A stretch of 64,000 nt of DNA from Agathobacter rectalis ATCC 33656. Lineage in GTDB: Bacteria > Bacillota > Clostridia > Lachnospirales > Lachnospiraceae. The DNA lies in NCBI RefSeq assembly GCF_000020605.1, contig NC_012781.1, positions 2,171,501 to 2,235,500 on the forward strand, given 5' to 3'. Position numbers and translations under genes: made by a program. Below the pieces are notes generated by a model. It had not been told where the DNA came from. It ran no database searches and saw only the letters and a list, made by a program, of their open reading frames with translations. Shown here piece after piece: positions 44,298 to 53,706 of this stretch. The stretch's first letter is position 1. Each line of letters begins with the position of its first letter.

Positions 44298-44342
44298 TAC
44301 AGCCGTTGCTGCGCAGCTGATTTTGCTCATATATGTGTGGAT

Positions 44343-44495
44343 CTGAATAGTTACTTATGTCCATAAACAAAAGTGGAAGTGCGCTTTCTTTGCGCATGAT
44401 TTCAGTCATTTATACACAACAGGTACAAAAAGGGAGATGCGAAAAAACTCAATCGAGTTTTTTCACATCCCCTTATTTTTCAGGTAACTATTCAG
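44343..44495. repeat. Intergenic segment flanked by 12-bp inverted repeats
   Basis: CTGAATAGTTAC (44343-44354) and GTAACTATTCAG (44484-44495) are perfect reverse complements enclosing the terminator of the PH-domain gene. Variants of this motif occur at about 4787, 6055, 20990, 37253 and 47286. It may be a small non-autonomous mobile repeat or a REP-like sequence. Confidence 0.5.
44432..44472 (+). terminator. Terminator of the PH-domain gene
   Basis: GGGGATGTGAAAAAACTC-type pairing: 44432-44450 pairs with 44454-44472 with one or two mismatches around a short loop, followed by TTATTTTT on the plus strand. Confidence 0.85.
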
Positions 44496-44593
44496 AATAA
44501 TTCACAGATTAATATAGACGTCCATCGTTCTTCAAATAACCAGCCCAATAATTTGCATGAATTTCCATCTGTAACATCAGAAAAGCTTGACAT

Positions 44594-45316
44594 CTAGCAG
44601 CAGAACATCTGCCAGCAAAGGAATGTGGCTAGCAGGCTGCAGCACTCGCTGCCCCTGCCACTAGGGCGTCCGTATATGTCTCCCATATCCGAATACCACG
44701 AGCCACCATTTTCAATTATCTGCATAAACTGGCGGTACTGCATGTTGTTTGGCTCAAGCGACACTGCTCGCTGTATGTGTTCTATGGCTGTCGCTGTGTT
44801 GCCGAGCTTTTGGTTTGCGATAGCACTGTAGTAGTACCACCTTCCGCGTCTCTCAGCAAAAGGTACCTCCTCAAGCACCTTCAGTGCCTCATTGTAGTAG
44901 CCGTTGCTGATGAAATTGCCTGCTGCACGCACCTTTGGATTGTCATCCTGTGCACTGCTGCCTGCATTATTGTAGGTATAGCGGCCATAGAAACCACCAA
45001 ACGGTCCACCTGCTCCAAATGGATCACCTGCTCCCGGTCCACTACCATATGCTCCACCATAGGAGCTGCCGCCGTATGAGCTGCTGCTTCCCGCACCGCC
45101 ATATCCACCGGTTCCGGCAGCACCGGACTGCTTTTCCTTCATTATCTGGTCATATGCCTGCTGCACCTGCTTAAACTTCTCCTCAGCCTGATCCTTGTTA
45201 GGATTGTTGATATTGGCATCAGGATGATATTTTCTGCTTAAGCTCCTGTAGGCCTTTTTTATTTCATCGTCACTTGCACTGCGGCTGACACCGAGCACCT
45301 GATATGGATCTATCAT
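44594..45316 (-). CDS. J-domain protein with Gly-rich linker and TPR-like tail
   Basis: The 240-residue protein starts with a J domain (residues 1-62) that includes the HPD motif in KYHPDAN, the site that stimulates DnaK ATPase. A Gly/Ser/Tyr-rich linker (about 68-125) follows, then a TPR-like helical part (about 130-205), and a Cys-rich end ([17 protein letters not shown]) that could be a lipidated or membrane-anchored tail. It is a specialised co-chaperone rather than general DnaJ, which would have zinc and C-terminal peptide-binding domains. Its ATG overlaps the upstream stop by four bases. Confidence 0.85.
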   Translation of the reverse strand: MIDPYQVLGVSRSASDDEIKKAYRSLSRKYHPDANINNPNKDQAEEKFKQVQQAYDQIMKEKQSGAAGTGGYGGAGSSSSYGGSSYGGAYGSGPGAGDPFGAGGPFGGFYGRYTYNNAGSSAQDDNPKVRAAGNFISNGYYNEALKVLEEVPFAERRGRWYYYSAIANQKLGNTATAIEHIQRAVSLEPNNMQYRQFMQIIENGGSWYSDMGDIYGRPSGRGSECCSLLATFLCWQMFCC

Positions 45317-46164
45317 TTATGTTTCTTCCTTTTCTTCATCTGAATATACTCATACTTGCTCCACACACCGGAGTATAGAACATTTCTGATTATATCCGCA
45401 TGTAAGAGAATTGGCAACCTCTCAAATATTTTTGCTGCCTCTGAAAGCATAGATGTCATCATAAGCCGACAGGATTTGTCAAATTTTTCCTGATCATTAT
45501 TGCAGCAATGCATGAGCTGTATAAGTGGATTATATGACTTCTTTTTCACATCATCCCCAATATCCTCATACGCATCCATTATATAAATAAATTTGCCCAT
45601 ATAGCAGCCAAATTCCTTCAGATCCTTCTGCCACTCATCCTGCTTCCACGCAAAAAGTATGCCGAGCATCTCTCCTGTCAGCCCCGCAACTGCATCAATA
45701 TTGGTATCATTGCTCTTCTCGCACTCTGCAAGCCTTGCAATGTAGTCTTCTATCGCCTTAGCCTGTATCGGATAGCCTTTTTTTGCCTTCTCAAAGTCCT
45801 TTTTCAGCATCTCTGCGTATGTCTTCTTCGTCAGGCTTTTATCGTCCTTCCAGTCATCTATCAGATTGTAGTATGCAAGCAGTATGTTCATAGCTGCAGC
45901 ATACTCTGTAATCTCATTGGTGCGAAGTGTACGCTTCTTCGTAGGGTGCACGCTGCATACAAATCCATCACGCGTCACACTATCCGGCTCGTACAAGCCT
46001 GTCAGAAGCACTATGAGAAAAGTCATGTCATAGTTTAGTGCCATCTGTGCACGCCTGCCATACTGCGACTTCATTGTCTGGCACAGCCCGCAATAATAGC
46101 TTTGATATATTTTTTTATTTTCCTCGGACAAGGTGTCCTTATTGACAGTTATATATCCAAACAT
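45313..46164 (-). CDS. DUF5685 protein
   Basis: I chose the ATG at 46164 (MFGYITVNK), which has GGAGAAGAG upstream; the frame is open further but without a start signal. The 283-residue protein matches the DUF5685 family: [12 protein letters not shown] near the start, a largely helical body with NYDMTFL and [13 protein letters not shown], resembling the prenyl-synthase-like all-helical fold, and a basic tail. Function unknown. It is translationally coupled (ATGA overlap) to the J-domain gene, so they probably act together. Confidence 0.8.
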   Translation of the reverse strand: MFGYITVNKDTLSEENKKIYQSYYCGLCQTMKSQYGRRAQMALNYDMTFLIVLLTGLYEPDSVTRDGFVCSVHPTKKRTLRTNEITEYAAAMNILLAYYNLIDDWKDDKSLTKKTYAEMLKKDFEKAKKGYPIQAKAIEDYIARLAECEKSNDTNIDAVAGLTGEMLGILFAWKQDEWQKDLKEFGCYMGKFIYIMDAYEDIGDDVKKKSYNPLIQLMHCCNNDQEKFDKSCRLMMTSMLSEAAKIFERLPILLHADIIRNVLYSGVWSKYEYIQMKKRKKHK

Positions 46165-46208
46165 TTCTCTTCTCCATGCTCTTATGTACAGGTATATATA
46201 TTGACATA

Positions 46209-46604
46209 CTAGCTGCGTCTCACGAACTGCTCCCGGCACTTCGGACAGGTAATACAGATCTTGCCATGTCCTCTTGGCACCCTGACCTCCTGCTTGCACA
46301 TAGGACACTTGAAGAACTTGTACTGCTTCCTCTGTGCAAAGCGCTTTTTCCTGCGCTCTGCCTTTACGGTCCACTCATACCTGGCATTTAAAAACTTCTG
46401 ATTCTCTGCATAGCGCTTGTTTACATTTCTCGAAAATACACGAAAATACATATGTATCATCAGTCCTATAGCCAGTATATCAAGTATCGCCGACCTTGTA
46501 AATATTGAAACCACAAGTAATATCATTACTACCCATGACTCAGCCCTTGCAAGCTCGTCCATCCCGTTTCTTCCATTCATAAATCTGATAAATTTTTCTC
46601 TCAT
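46209..46604 (-). CDS. Small membrane protein with C-terminal zinc ribbon
   Basis: The 131-residue protein has two membrane segments (about residues 22-42 and 44-58) and a C-terminal zinc ribbon with CPMC (about residue 100) and CPKC (about residue 121). The start has GAGGCGG. It is the first gene of the operon with the DUF5685 and J-domain genes, 44 bases upstream of DUF5685. This suggests a membrane-tethered complex with a chaperone partner. I do not know the family name. Confidence 0.75.
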   Translation of the reverse strand: MREKFIRFMNGRNGMDELARAESWVVMILLVVSIFTRSAILDILAIGLMIHMYFRVFSRNVNKRYAENQKFLNARYEWTVKAERRKKRFAQRKQYKFFKCPMCKQEVRVPRGHGKICITCPKCREQFVRRS

Positions 46605-46792
46605 ATTACCGCCTCGCCCTATATTTTCATTATAGCCAAATTCTTACCTCATACAGTGTCCACGCTATGAATTTGAGGTTTTAAATCGTTCTTTACATTT
46701 ATTAAGATAATATTGAAGATAAAAACCGTCAATAGACCTATCGTCTTTTAAGAAACATTTTATATTTCGTTTATTAAAGTTGGTAAAAGGGC

Positions 46793-46821
46793 TTGATTTT
46801 TGGAAAAATGCTTGGTATATT
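46793..46821 (+). promoter_or_regulatory. rnpB promoter
   Basis: TTGATT (46793-46798), 17 bases and TATATT (46816-46821), about 10 bases before the RNase P RNA start. Confidence 0.7.
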
Positions 46822-46830
46822 AAATAAATA

Positions 46831-47168
46831 TGCAGGACAGGTGATCGCGGCTGCAGGTGTCGAAAGACCGCAGGTGAGGAAAGTCCGGGCTTCATAGGGC
46901 AGGATGCCGGTTAACGGCCGGTGGAGGAAACTCTAAGGACAGTGCAACAGAAATATACCGCCACTTTTGTGGTAAGGGTGGAATGGCAGTGTAAGAGACT
47001 ACCGCCTCACTGGTAACAGGGAGGGCACATGTAAACCCCATCCGAAGCAAGACCGAAACAAAGCTTTGACGTGGCCCGCCAGCTTTAGGTAGGTCGCTTG
47101 AGGCGTCTGGCAACAGGCGTCCTAGATAGATGATCACTCAACGACATAACCCGGCTTATCGTCCTGCG
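46831..47168 (+). ncRNA. rnpB: RNase P RNA
   Basis: The catalytic RNA that trims tRNA 5' ends. Conserved parts are all there: GAGGAAAGTCCGGGCT near the start, GAGGAAACTCTAAGGACAGTG, the CAGAAATATACCGCC block, GGTAAGGGTGGAA, AGAGACTACCG and the final ACTCAACGACATAACCCGGC. The termini GCAGGAC (46832-46838) and GTCCTGC (47161-47167) pair to form helix P1. It is on the plus strand between minus-strand genes and has its own promoter and terminator. Confidence 0.96.
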
Positions 47169-47244
47169 TATTTTAATAATCTAAAGCCTATTGGCGTTTC
47201 GTAAAATAACTTATTAGTAACGTGCGCCGCAAGGTGCACCATTA

Positions 47245-47278
47245 AAAATGCAACTGAGATATCTCAGTTGCATTTTGT
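47245..47278. terminator. Bidirectional terminator after rnpB
   Basis: AAAATGCAACTGAGAT pairs perfectly with ATCTCAGTTGCATTTT, followed by T-rich sequence on the plus strand and preceded by A-rich sequence serving the minus-strand hydrolase gene. A shorter GTGC/GCAC hairpin precedes it. Confidence 0.8.
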
Positions 47279-47286
47279 TATTTCCC

Positions 47287-47364
47287 GGTAACTATCATTT
47301 GCTGTTGTATATGATGCAGTCTACCGGTAATTATTATTTGCTGTTGTATGTAATAAAGTCTACC
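47287..47364 (-). repeat. 39-bp tandem duplication at the 3' end of the hydrolase gene
   Basis: 47326-47364 (the true C-terminal codons VDFITYNSK and stop) is followed by a copy at 47287-47325 that would read VDCIIYNSK and stop. About seven differences separate the copies, so the duplication is old. Confidence 0.75.
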
Positions 47365-48146
47365 GTCATCTCTATCTGCTCCTCGAAAGCCACATCAGGT
47401 GTACCGTCTCCCTTTTGTAGACCATAGCTTCCAAAATAAGAATGGCACCCTCCATCAATGACATACTCATATGTATCCTCCGGCAGGTTCGAGCGGTATT
47501 TGCGGTATTTGTCCATATCAAGCACTCCATCCTCTGAGCCATACACACTAAAAACCCTCAGATCTGAATCCGACAGGTCAGCGGTCGAATATGCTGCAAA
47601 AAGATATAGTCCGTCAAACTCATCTACATGCTTTGCCACATATTCCGCAGCCATGGCTCCGCCTAAGGAGTGGCCTCCCATGTACCATTCCTGTATGGAT
47701 GGGTATATTTCCTTGTATTTTTCAATGATACCGTCTGCTGCATTCTGGTCCAATACTGCTAGGTTGCCCGGCATATGTACAAGTATGCACACGAAATTAT
47801 TCTTTGCAAGCTCATGCATCAGCGGCGCATACGCCGTATACTGTACCCTGCCTCCCGGATAAAAAATCAATGCCTTTGTGGCTTTTTCCTTATCCTGCGG
47901 TGCAAAGGTTATCGTATAATTCTTAAGCTTTAAGTCGTACTGGGTGGCCTGTATACGCTTGTCCTTCTTTTCTATGGTAACAGCAACCTCTCTGTCTGAA
48001 TCGATTGCAGCCTCCGCAATTGAATCTGCGCGATAATAATTTCCCACATAACAATTTACGGCAATACCGCCAATAGCCATGACTGCAATTGCCACAAGCA
48101 GTATTCTATACACAGCCGGAATGCGGGATTTTTTAGTTTTAAACAT
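47334..48146 (-). CDS. Membrane-anchored alpha/beta hydrolase
   Basis: The 270-residue protein has an N-terminal membrane anchor (about residues 13-33) and an alpha/beta hydrolase domain with the nucleophile elbow GGHSLGGAM near residue 158, a catalytic Asp in the SVYGSEDG segment (about 207) and His in DGGCHSYFG near residue 236. It belongs to the dienelactone-hydrolase-like or esterase group; the substrate is unknown. Its start overlaps the end of the nucleoside-kinase gene by eight bases. The 39-bp tandem repeat begins at its stop. Confidence 0.85.
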   Translation of the reverse strand: MFKTKKSRIPAVYRILLVAIAVMAIGGIAVNCYVGNYYRADSIAEAAIDSDREVAVTIEKKDKRIQATQYDLKLKNYTITFAPQDKEKATKALIFYPGGRVQYTAYAPLMHELAKNNFVCILVHMPGNLAVLDQNAADGIIEKYKEIYPSIQEWYMGGHSLGGAMAAEYVAKHVDEFDGLYLFAAYSTADLSDSDLRVFSVYGSEDGVLDMDKYRKYRSNLPEDTYEYVIDGGCHSYFGSYGLQKGDGTPDVAFEEQIEMTVDFITYNSK

Positions 48147-49878
48147 TAAAGCAGCTTCCTCCTACAAACTCACGAAGCAGTGAATTGTTTGGTATGCCGT
48201 CAGCCGGCATCGGAAGAAAGTAGTCTAAGAGCTTAAGCAGCCTCTTTGCCTCGAGATACTCCGGGCAGTCTCTTTCTATGCCAAAAAGCAACGGCTCCGC
48301 ATACACCTTGAGTACCGCAAGCTCATACACAAGTGCAGAGTTGAACATCACATCCGCCTGTTCCTGGAAAGGAAAGATATTCTCCCTTTCACCCTTTCTG
48401 ACAGACGGCCACATAGCGATTGTCTCCATGGCATTGGTACCTCGTGTACGCGCATCACGCACAATCCGGCGTATAAGTCTTTCATCTGTGGTGGAAAGAG
48501 GATTGTGCTCGTCAATATTGAGCTGTGTAAGCGCTGAAATATAGATTTTGAACTTGTGCTCAGGCGGGATAAGCTGTGAAAGCCTGTCATTTAGGCCGTG
48601 GATTCCTTCTATGACAAGTATATCATCAACTCCCAGCGTCAGCTTTCTTCCGCGGTACTCTCTCTTTCCTGTCTTGAAATTGAAGGAAGGCATATCAACA
48701 GCCTCTCCTTTAAGAAGCCTGTTCATATCCTCATTGAACAGCTTCACATCAATAGATTCAAGGCACTCAAAATCAAAGCTTCCGTCCGGATGCTTCGGGC
48801 AAAACTCCCTGTCCACATAGTAGTCATCCAGACTTAACGGATGTGGCTTTCTGCCCTTTGCGATAAGCTGGATTGACAGTCTGTTGGCAAACGATGTCTT
48901 GCCTGATGATGAAGGACCTGCTATCATGACAAATTTCTTTTTGTCATCCGAAGCAATCTGCGCTGCAAGATTTCCTATCTTCTGCTCCATCAGTGCCTCC
49001 TGAAGCAGCATGATTTCCTGTCCCCTGCCTGCTGCAATCGCATCATTTAGTGAGCCTATCGTGCCTATTCCAAGCATCTTGCTCCATTCCCTGGAATCAT
49101 CCAGCGTGTGAAACAGCTTATTTGATGTCACAAGCGGCTCAACACTCCTGCTGTGAGCACCCGGAAAAAGAAGCACGAAGCCACTCTCATACGGCACTAT
49201 ATCAAAGTATTTGAGCATGCCTGTCGAGGGTGCCATAAATCCGTAGAAATAATCCACCACACCATCCAGCTCATAGAGATTGACTCTGGAGCTTCTCCTG
49301 TAGTGCAATAGCCTCTCCTTATCATGCAGCCCTTTTTCCTTGAAAAGCTGCTCCGCATACTGTGTTTTTGCACTGTGCTTGGTAATCGTGAGGTCTTTTT
49401 CCACAAATGTGTACATGCTGCATACTATCCTGTCGATATCATGCTCTGTCACGCTTTTCTCACTGTTTTCTCTGCTGCCTTGGTCTGTATCTTCATTATA
49501 TTTTTCCTGTTGGCTGTCCGCACACTCCACTGCTTTCTCAAGCTGACAATAATAGCCTTCTCCGAGCGAATGCATCACATGAAGCTGTGTCATGCTGCCA
49601 TATACATCGTATATAGCCCTCTGCAAAAGCAGCACAACACTTCTTCTGTATGTACGCCTGCCATCCCTGTCAGCTGTCGTCACAAAGCTAAGCTCACAGT
49701 CACTTTTTATTTTCTTATTCAGTTCACGAAGCCTGCCGTTTACAATTCCAAGGATTATGTCATCCTCATAATAATCCTTGAATCTGTCTGCTACGGCTTC
49801 TAAAGTATCACTTTCTGATGCTGTCACTGCCATGACCTGTCCATCCGGCAAGGTCACCTTCACACTATATTCCTGCAT
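48139..49878 (-). CDS. Nucleoside (uridine) kinase with TGS/ThrRS-like N-terminus
   Basis: The 579-residue protein joins an N-terminal TGS domain (about 1-60) and a threonyl-tRNA-synthetase-like second domain (about 70-270) to a C-terminal P-loop kinase (about 280-560) of the uridine-kinase family. Walker A is GPSSSGKTSFANR, followed by SLDDYYVDRE and VIEGIHGLND, the nucleoside-binding segments. Such fusions are known in Firmicutes and Bacteroidetes, with a proposed salvage role (uridine/cytidine to monophosphate). The start has GGGGGC and overlaps the trmK stop by 14 bases, so it is expressed with trmK-rpoD. Confidence 0.9.
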   Translation of the reverse strand: MQEYSVKVTLPDGQVMAVTASESDTLEAVADRFKDYYEDDIILGIVNGRLRELNKKIKSDCELSFVTTADRDGRRTYRRSVVLLLQRAIYDVYGSMTQLHVMHSLGEGYYCQLEKAVECADSQQEKYNEDTDQGSRENSEKSVTEHDIDRIVCSMYTFVEKDLTITKHSAKTQYAEQLFKEKGLHDKERLLHYRRSSRVNLYELDGVVDYFYGFMAPSTGMLKYFDIVPYESGFVLLFPGAHSRSVEPLVTSNKLFHTLDDSREWSKMLGIGTIGSLNDAIAAGRGQEIMLLQEALMEQKIGNLAAQIASDDKKKFVMIAGPSSSGKTSFANRLSIQLIAKGRKPHPLSLDDYYVDREFCPKHPDGSFDFECLESIDVKLFNEDMNRLLKGEAVDMPSFNFKTGKREYRGRKLTLGVDDILVIEGIHGLNDRLSQLIPPEHKFKIYISALTQLNIDEHNPLSTTDERLIRRIVRDARTRGTNAMETIAMWPSVRKGERENIFPFQEQADVMFNSALVYELAVLKVYAEPLLFGIERDCPEYLEAKRLLKLLDYFLPMPADGIPNNSLLREFVGGSCFNV

Positions 49879-50608
49879 TTCTTATTGCCCCCATAGTCGA
49901 ATATGCTGCCTCATTGTATGCCATCATCTCGTTTATCTGCTCGATTCTGTCCATGATGGAATCACTCATATCCTGTGTCCTTAGCTGCTGCATGATGGCA
50001 GCCAGCTTGTGGTGTTCCCTGACAAGGAACTTACGAAGCACCGGATTACCGTTTTTGATAAGTACCGGTCCGTACAAATCGCATACAGTAACCGTCGTCT
50101 CGTCCATATTGTCCCATGCGGAATTGTCCGCACACGGCACACATCTGAACATCGGATAGTATTTTCCGTCCTCCAAAATCATATCCTCATCAACTATCTT
50201 ATAGCCTGTGTTCCTTACATATTCACGGACTTTGCTCACTTCCGACTGTGGCTGCAGAATCAGCTCCTTTGCCGACCTGCACACTGTCTCCCCTGCGGTT
50301 AAAATGTGAATAACAAGCTCTCCTCCCATTCCTGCTATGACAATAGAGTCAACCTCTCCGTCGTGTATCGCTTCAAGCCCATTGGAAAGCCTTGTGGTAA
50401 TCTGCTCTGTCAGACCGTTTGCCCGTATATGCTCATTGGCGCGCTCAAGCGGTCCCTTATTTATATCAACAGCAATTGCTTTCGGTATTATATTACTCTG
50501 CACCAGGGCAATAGGCACATAGCCATGGTCGGTTCCCACATCACACAGCGTGTAGCCGGCCGTGACCATTGATGCCACTGCCTTCATTCTTCTGGATAGC
50601 CTAATCAT
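49865..50608 (-). CDS. trmK: tRNA (adenine22-N1)-methyltransferase
   Basis: TrmK methylates A22 in the D loop of certain tRNAs. The 247-residue protein has a SAM-binding domain with VGTDHGYVPIALVQ near residue 23, the acidic residue VDINKGPL, the IAGMGGELVIHIL segment near residue 95, and a C-terminal coiled-coil tail. Conserved beside rpoD/dnaG in Firmicutes, one base after the rpoD stop, which supports the name. The following kinase gene overlaps its stop. Confidence 0.92.
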   Translation of the reverse strand: MIRLSRRMKAVASMVTAGYTLCDVGTDHGYVPIALVQSNIIPKAIAVDINKGPLERANEHIRANGLTEQITTRLSNGLEAIHDGEVDSIVIAGMGGELVIHILTAGETVCRSAKELILQPQSEVSKVREYVRNTGYKIVDEDMILEDGKYYPMFRCVPCADNSAWDNMDETTVTVCDLYGPVLIKNGNPVLRKFLVREHHKLAAIMQQLRTQDMSDSIMDRIEQINEMMAYNEAAYSTMGAIRNAGI

Positions 50609-50609
50609 C

Positions 50610-51866
50610 TTACTCTAAGTAGTCCTTAAGCTTTCTACTTCTGCTTGGATGACGAAGCTTTCTTAGCGCCTTTGCCTCAATCTGGCGGATACGCTCACGA
50701 GTGACGTTGAACTCCTTACCTACTTCTTCAAGTGTTCTGGCTCTGCCGTCCTCTAAGCCAAAGCGGAGTGTGAGTACCTTCTGCTCTCTCTCTGTAAGAG
50801 TGCCAAGCACCTCCTCAAGCTGCTCCTTAAGAAGTGTGAATGCTGCCGCATCAGCAGGAACCGGTACATTATCATCCTTGATGAAATCACCAAGATGTGA
50901 ATCCTCCTCCTCACCGATTGGAGTCTCAAGTGAAACAGGCTCCTGCGATATCTTGAGTATCTCACGCACACGCTCTACCGGCATGTTCATCTCCTTGGCA
51001 ATTTCCTCCGGTGAAGGCTCTCTGCCAAGCTCCTGAAGGAGCTGTCTTGACACACGGATGAGCTTGTTGATTGTCTCAACCATATGCACAGGAATACGGA
51101 TTGTTCTGGCCTGATCAGCTATGGCTCTTGTGATAGCCTGGCGAATCCACCATGTGGCATATGTAGAGAATTTGTAGCCCTTCTTGTAGTCGAACTTCTC
51201 AACTGCCTTGATAAGACCTAAGTTTCCCTCCTGAATCAGGTCAAGGAAAAGCATTCCTCTTCCCACATATCTCTTTGCGATGCTGACAACAAGACGCAGG
51301 TTTGCTTCTGCAAGACGCTTTTTGGCATCTGCTCCCTTGTCCACATCCCTCTGCAGTGTCTTTATTTCTTCCTTTATCTCAGCCTTTTCCTCTTCCGATG
51401 CACCATCAATGCGGCCCTTTAGTACATTAATCTTCTCGGTTGCTACCGCTCCGTCCTCCATATTCTGAGCGAGCTCAATCTCCTCATCTGCTGAGAGAAG
51501 AGGTACCTTACCTATTTCCTTAAGATACATACGGACAGGATCCTCGACGCTGACTCCCTCCGGTACTGAGAGATCAATCTTTTCAACCTCTACCTCGTCC
51601 TCATCATCGAGTATGATATCATCATCCACGTCATCATCATTGCTGATTTTAAGCACGTCTATGCCGTTTTGCTCGAGATAATCAATTACCATCTCAAACT
51701 TCTCCGGATCCAGATTTAAGTCCTTGAAAAAATCTGCAATTTCCTGATATTCGAGCATATTCTTTTTCTTTTTTCCAAGCTCAAGAATCTCAATAAGCTT
51801 CTGCTGGAAATTCAGTCTCTGCTCCTGCTCCTGTGCCATGTCTTTTTGTTCCTTTTTCTTTGCCAT
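50610..51866 (-). CDS. rpoD: Primary sigma factor (sigma A / RpoD)
   Basis: I chose the ATG at 51866 (MAKKKEQ), preceded by AAAGAGGAAAATAAA. The 418-residue protein has region 1.1 (about 20-80), an acidic stretch, region 1.2 ([17 protein letters not shown]), region 2 ([43 protein letters not shown] binding the -10 box), region 3 and region 4.2 ([20 protein letters not shown]) for the -35 box. Length and layout are standard for the housekeeping sigma factor. It follows dnaG by 13 bases in the conserved dgt-dnaG-rpoD order. Confidence 0.97.
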   Translation of the reverse strand: MAKKKEQKDMAQEQEQRLNFQQKLIEILELGKKKKNMLEYQEIADFFKDLNLDPEKFEMVIDYLEQNGIDVLKISNDDDVDDDIILDDEDEVEVEKIDLSVPEGVSVEDPVRMYLKEIGKVPLLSADEEIELAQNMEDGAVATEKINVLKGRIDGASEEEKAEIKEEIKTLQRDVDKGADAKKRLAEANLRLVVSIAKRYVGRGMLFLDLIQEGNLGLIKAVEKFDYKKGYKFSTYATWWIRQAITRAIADQARTIRIPVHMVETINKLIRVSRQLLQELGREPSPEEIAKEMNMPVERVREILKISQEPVSLETPIGEEEDSHLGDFIKDDNVPVPADAAAFTLLKEQLEEVLGTLTEREQKVLTLRFGLEDGRARTLEEVGKEFNVTRERIRQIEAKALRKLRHPSRSRKLKDYLE

Positions 51867-51879
51867 TTTATTTTCCTCT

Positions 51880-53652
51880 TTATTCTGGTATTTTTTGCAA
51901 TTCTTCGAGTGCACGCTTATCCTCAATAATCCTCATCATGCCCTCCATATCTGTAGGTGCCAGATGCTTTGAGCGGTAGTCTATGCTGTTTTGCTTGATA
52001 CGGACAACGGTTTCCCTGAGTGCGGTTGCCTTGTCATTTTTGCCCTCCACCTGATGGATTGTGGCATTGAAAAGCCCTGCCACCTCGCGCTGTTCGTCCT
52101 CATCGGTAAACATGCTTACTATCCTGGCCGGATTTACTGTATGCGTGGTCTCGTACTGTGAAAAAACCTCCTTAGCCACCTTGTGGTACAGCTCTTCGGT
52201 AAAGTCATCTGCACTGATACGCCCCTTTATCCTGTCAAAAAGTGAATTATCCTCTATGAGCCATGTGAGGAGAAGCTTCTGCGACTGCTTCATGCCATCC
52301 TCCTTTTTATTTTTCTCATTGATTCCACTTTTAAGCTTTGTCTGGGGCTTTACGATACCGCCCTTCATTGCCATACTGTTTACGAGCTTTCTTAAGTCGT
52401 CGTATGGTATGCTGTACTCTCTGGACACTGCCTGCGTATAGTTTGTCCGCTCAAGCTCCTCGGTAAACCCAAGCAGCTTCTTTGCGATTTCATTATAAAA
52501 TGCGGTTTTTGACTCGGGATCGTCCATATCATAGCCTGCCTGCATGATCCGTATCTGAAACATAAAGCTGTTTTCAGCCTTTTTGATACGCTCCTCATAC
52601 TCCTGTGCGCCAAGCGCCTTGATAAACTCATCCGGGTCCTTGTACGGCCGCATGTTAATGACCTTTGTTGTGATGCCTACCTCCTTGAGTATCGGAATCG
52701 CACGCAGCGCTGCCTTTACCCCGGCGCCATCACTGTCATATGTCAGATACACTTCATTGGTATATCTCTTTAATAGTGAGGCATGTCCGCTCGTGAGCGC
52801 CGTGCCAAGCGACGCCACCGCATTGTCAAAGCCCGCCTGATGCAGTGCTATGACATCCATGTAGCCCTCACACAAAAGGAGCTGATTTTTCCTCGTGCTC
52901 CTTGCTATATTAAGCCCGTAAAGATTACGGCTCTTATCAAATATCTTTGTCTCCGGAGAGTTTAAATACTTTGGCTCTCCGTCACCCATCACTCGGCCTC
53001 CAAAGCCTATGACGCGGTTGTGCACATCCATAATCGGAAACATCGCACGATTCCAGAACTTATCGTGCCCGCCTCTGACCTCATCTATCGTCACAAGACC
53101 TGTCTCCTTAAGTATCTCATCATCATAGCCCTTGCTGCGCAGATACTTGTACAGATCATCACTGTACTGGTCCGAGTAACCAAGCCCGAACTTCTGCATT
53201 GTCTCATCAGAAAGCTCTCTCTTTTTGAAATACTCATGTGCCCTTTGTCCTCTCGGTCCACGAAGCAGCATATAAAAATACTTTGCAGCCTCTTTATTTA
53301 TCTCAAGCAGCTGTGTACGCCTGTCTGCCTCCCTCCTTTGTGCTGAGGTCATCTCCTGCTTGGGAAGCTCAATTCCCACACGGTCTGCAAGCTCCTGCAT
53401 GGCCTCAGGGAAGGTAAAGTTCTCATACTGCATGAGAAATGTAAATACATTGCCTCCGGCTCCACAGCCGAAGCAATAGTACATCTGCTTATTCGGTGAG
53501 ACGGAAAAGGATCCTGTCTTTTCGTTATGGAATGGGCATAATCCAAAATAGGTACTTCCCTTTTTCTGAAGATGCACGTAGCTTCCTATAACATCGACTA
53601 TGTCATTTCGCGAACGTACCTCCTCTATAAGCTCGTCAGAGTAGTACGGCAT
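51880..53652 (-). CDS. dnaG: DNA primase
   Basis: Makes RNA primers for replication. The 590-residue protein has the zinc domain ([11 protein letters not shown] with CFGCG, about residues 38-65), the RNA polymerase/toprim domain (about 120-430: [16 protein letters not shown] with the metal Glu, and TYDSDGAG), and a C-terminal helicase-interaction domain (from about 440). The start has AAGGGGA. It lies between dgt and rpoD, 54 bases after dgt, as in the classical macromolecular synthesis operon. Confidence 0.97.
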   Translation of the reverse strand: MPYYSDELIEEVRSRNDIVDVIGSYVHLQKKGSTYFGLCPFHNEKTGSFSVSPNKQMYYCFGCGAGGNVFTFLMQYENFTFPEAMQELADRVGIELPKQEMTSAQRREADRRTQLLEINKEAAKYFYMLLRGPRGQRAHEYFKKRELSDETMQKFGLGYSDQYSDDLYKYLRSKGYDDEILKETGLVTIDEVRGGHDKFWNRAMFPIMDVHNRVIGFGGRVMGDGEPKYLNSPETKIFDKSRNLYGLNIARSTRKNQLLLCEGYMDVIALHQAGFDNAVASLGTALTSGHASLLKRYTNEVYLTYDSDGAGVKAALRAIPILKEVGITTKVINMRPYKDPDEFIKALGAQEYEERIKKAENSFMFQIRIMQAGYDMDDPESKTAFYNEIAKKLLGFTEELERTNYTQAVSREYSIPYDDLRKLVNSMAMKGGIVKPQTKLKSGINEKNKKEDGMKQSQKLLLTWLIEDNSLFDRIKGRISADDFTEELYHKVAKEVFSQYETTHTVNPARIVSMFTDEDEQREVAGLFNATIHQVEGKNDKATALRETVVRIKQNSIDYRSKHLAPTDMEGMMRIIEDKRALEELQKIPE

Positions 53653-53706
53653 TTTATCATCCCCTTACTGTTCATCTTTGTTGTCATTTGCGTCGCCCGG
53701 CGAAAA

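Noticed and set aside
46665-46895. 76-residue minus-strand frame over the rnpB promoter and start
   Set aside because: It overlaps the RNase P RNA and its promoter.
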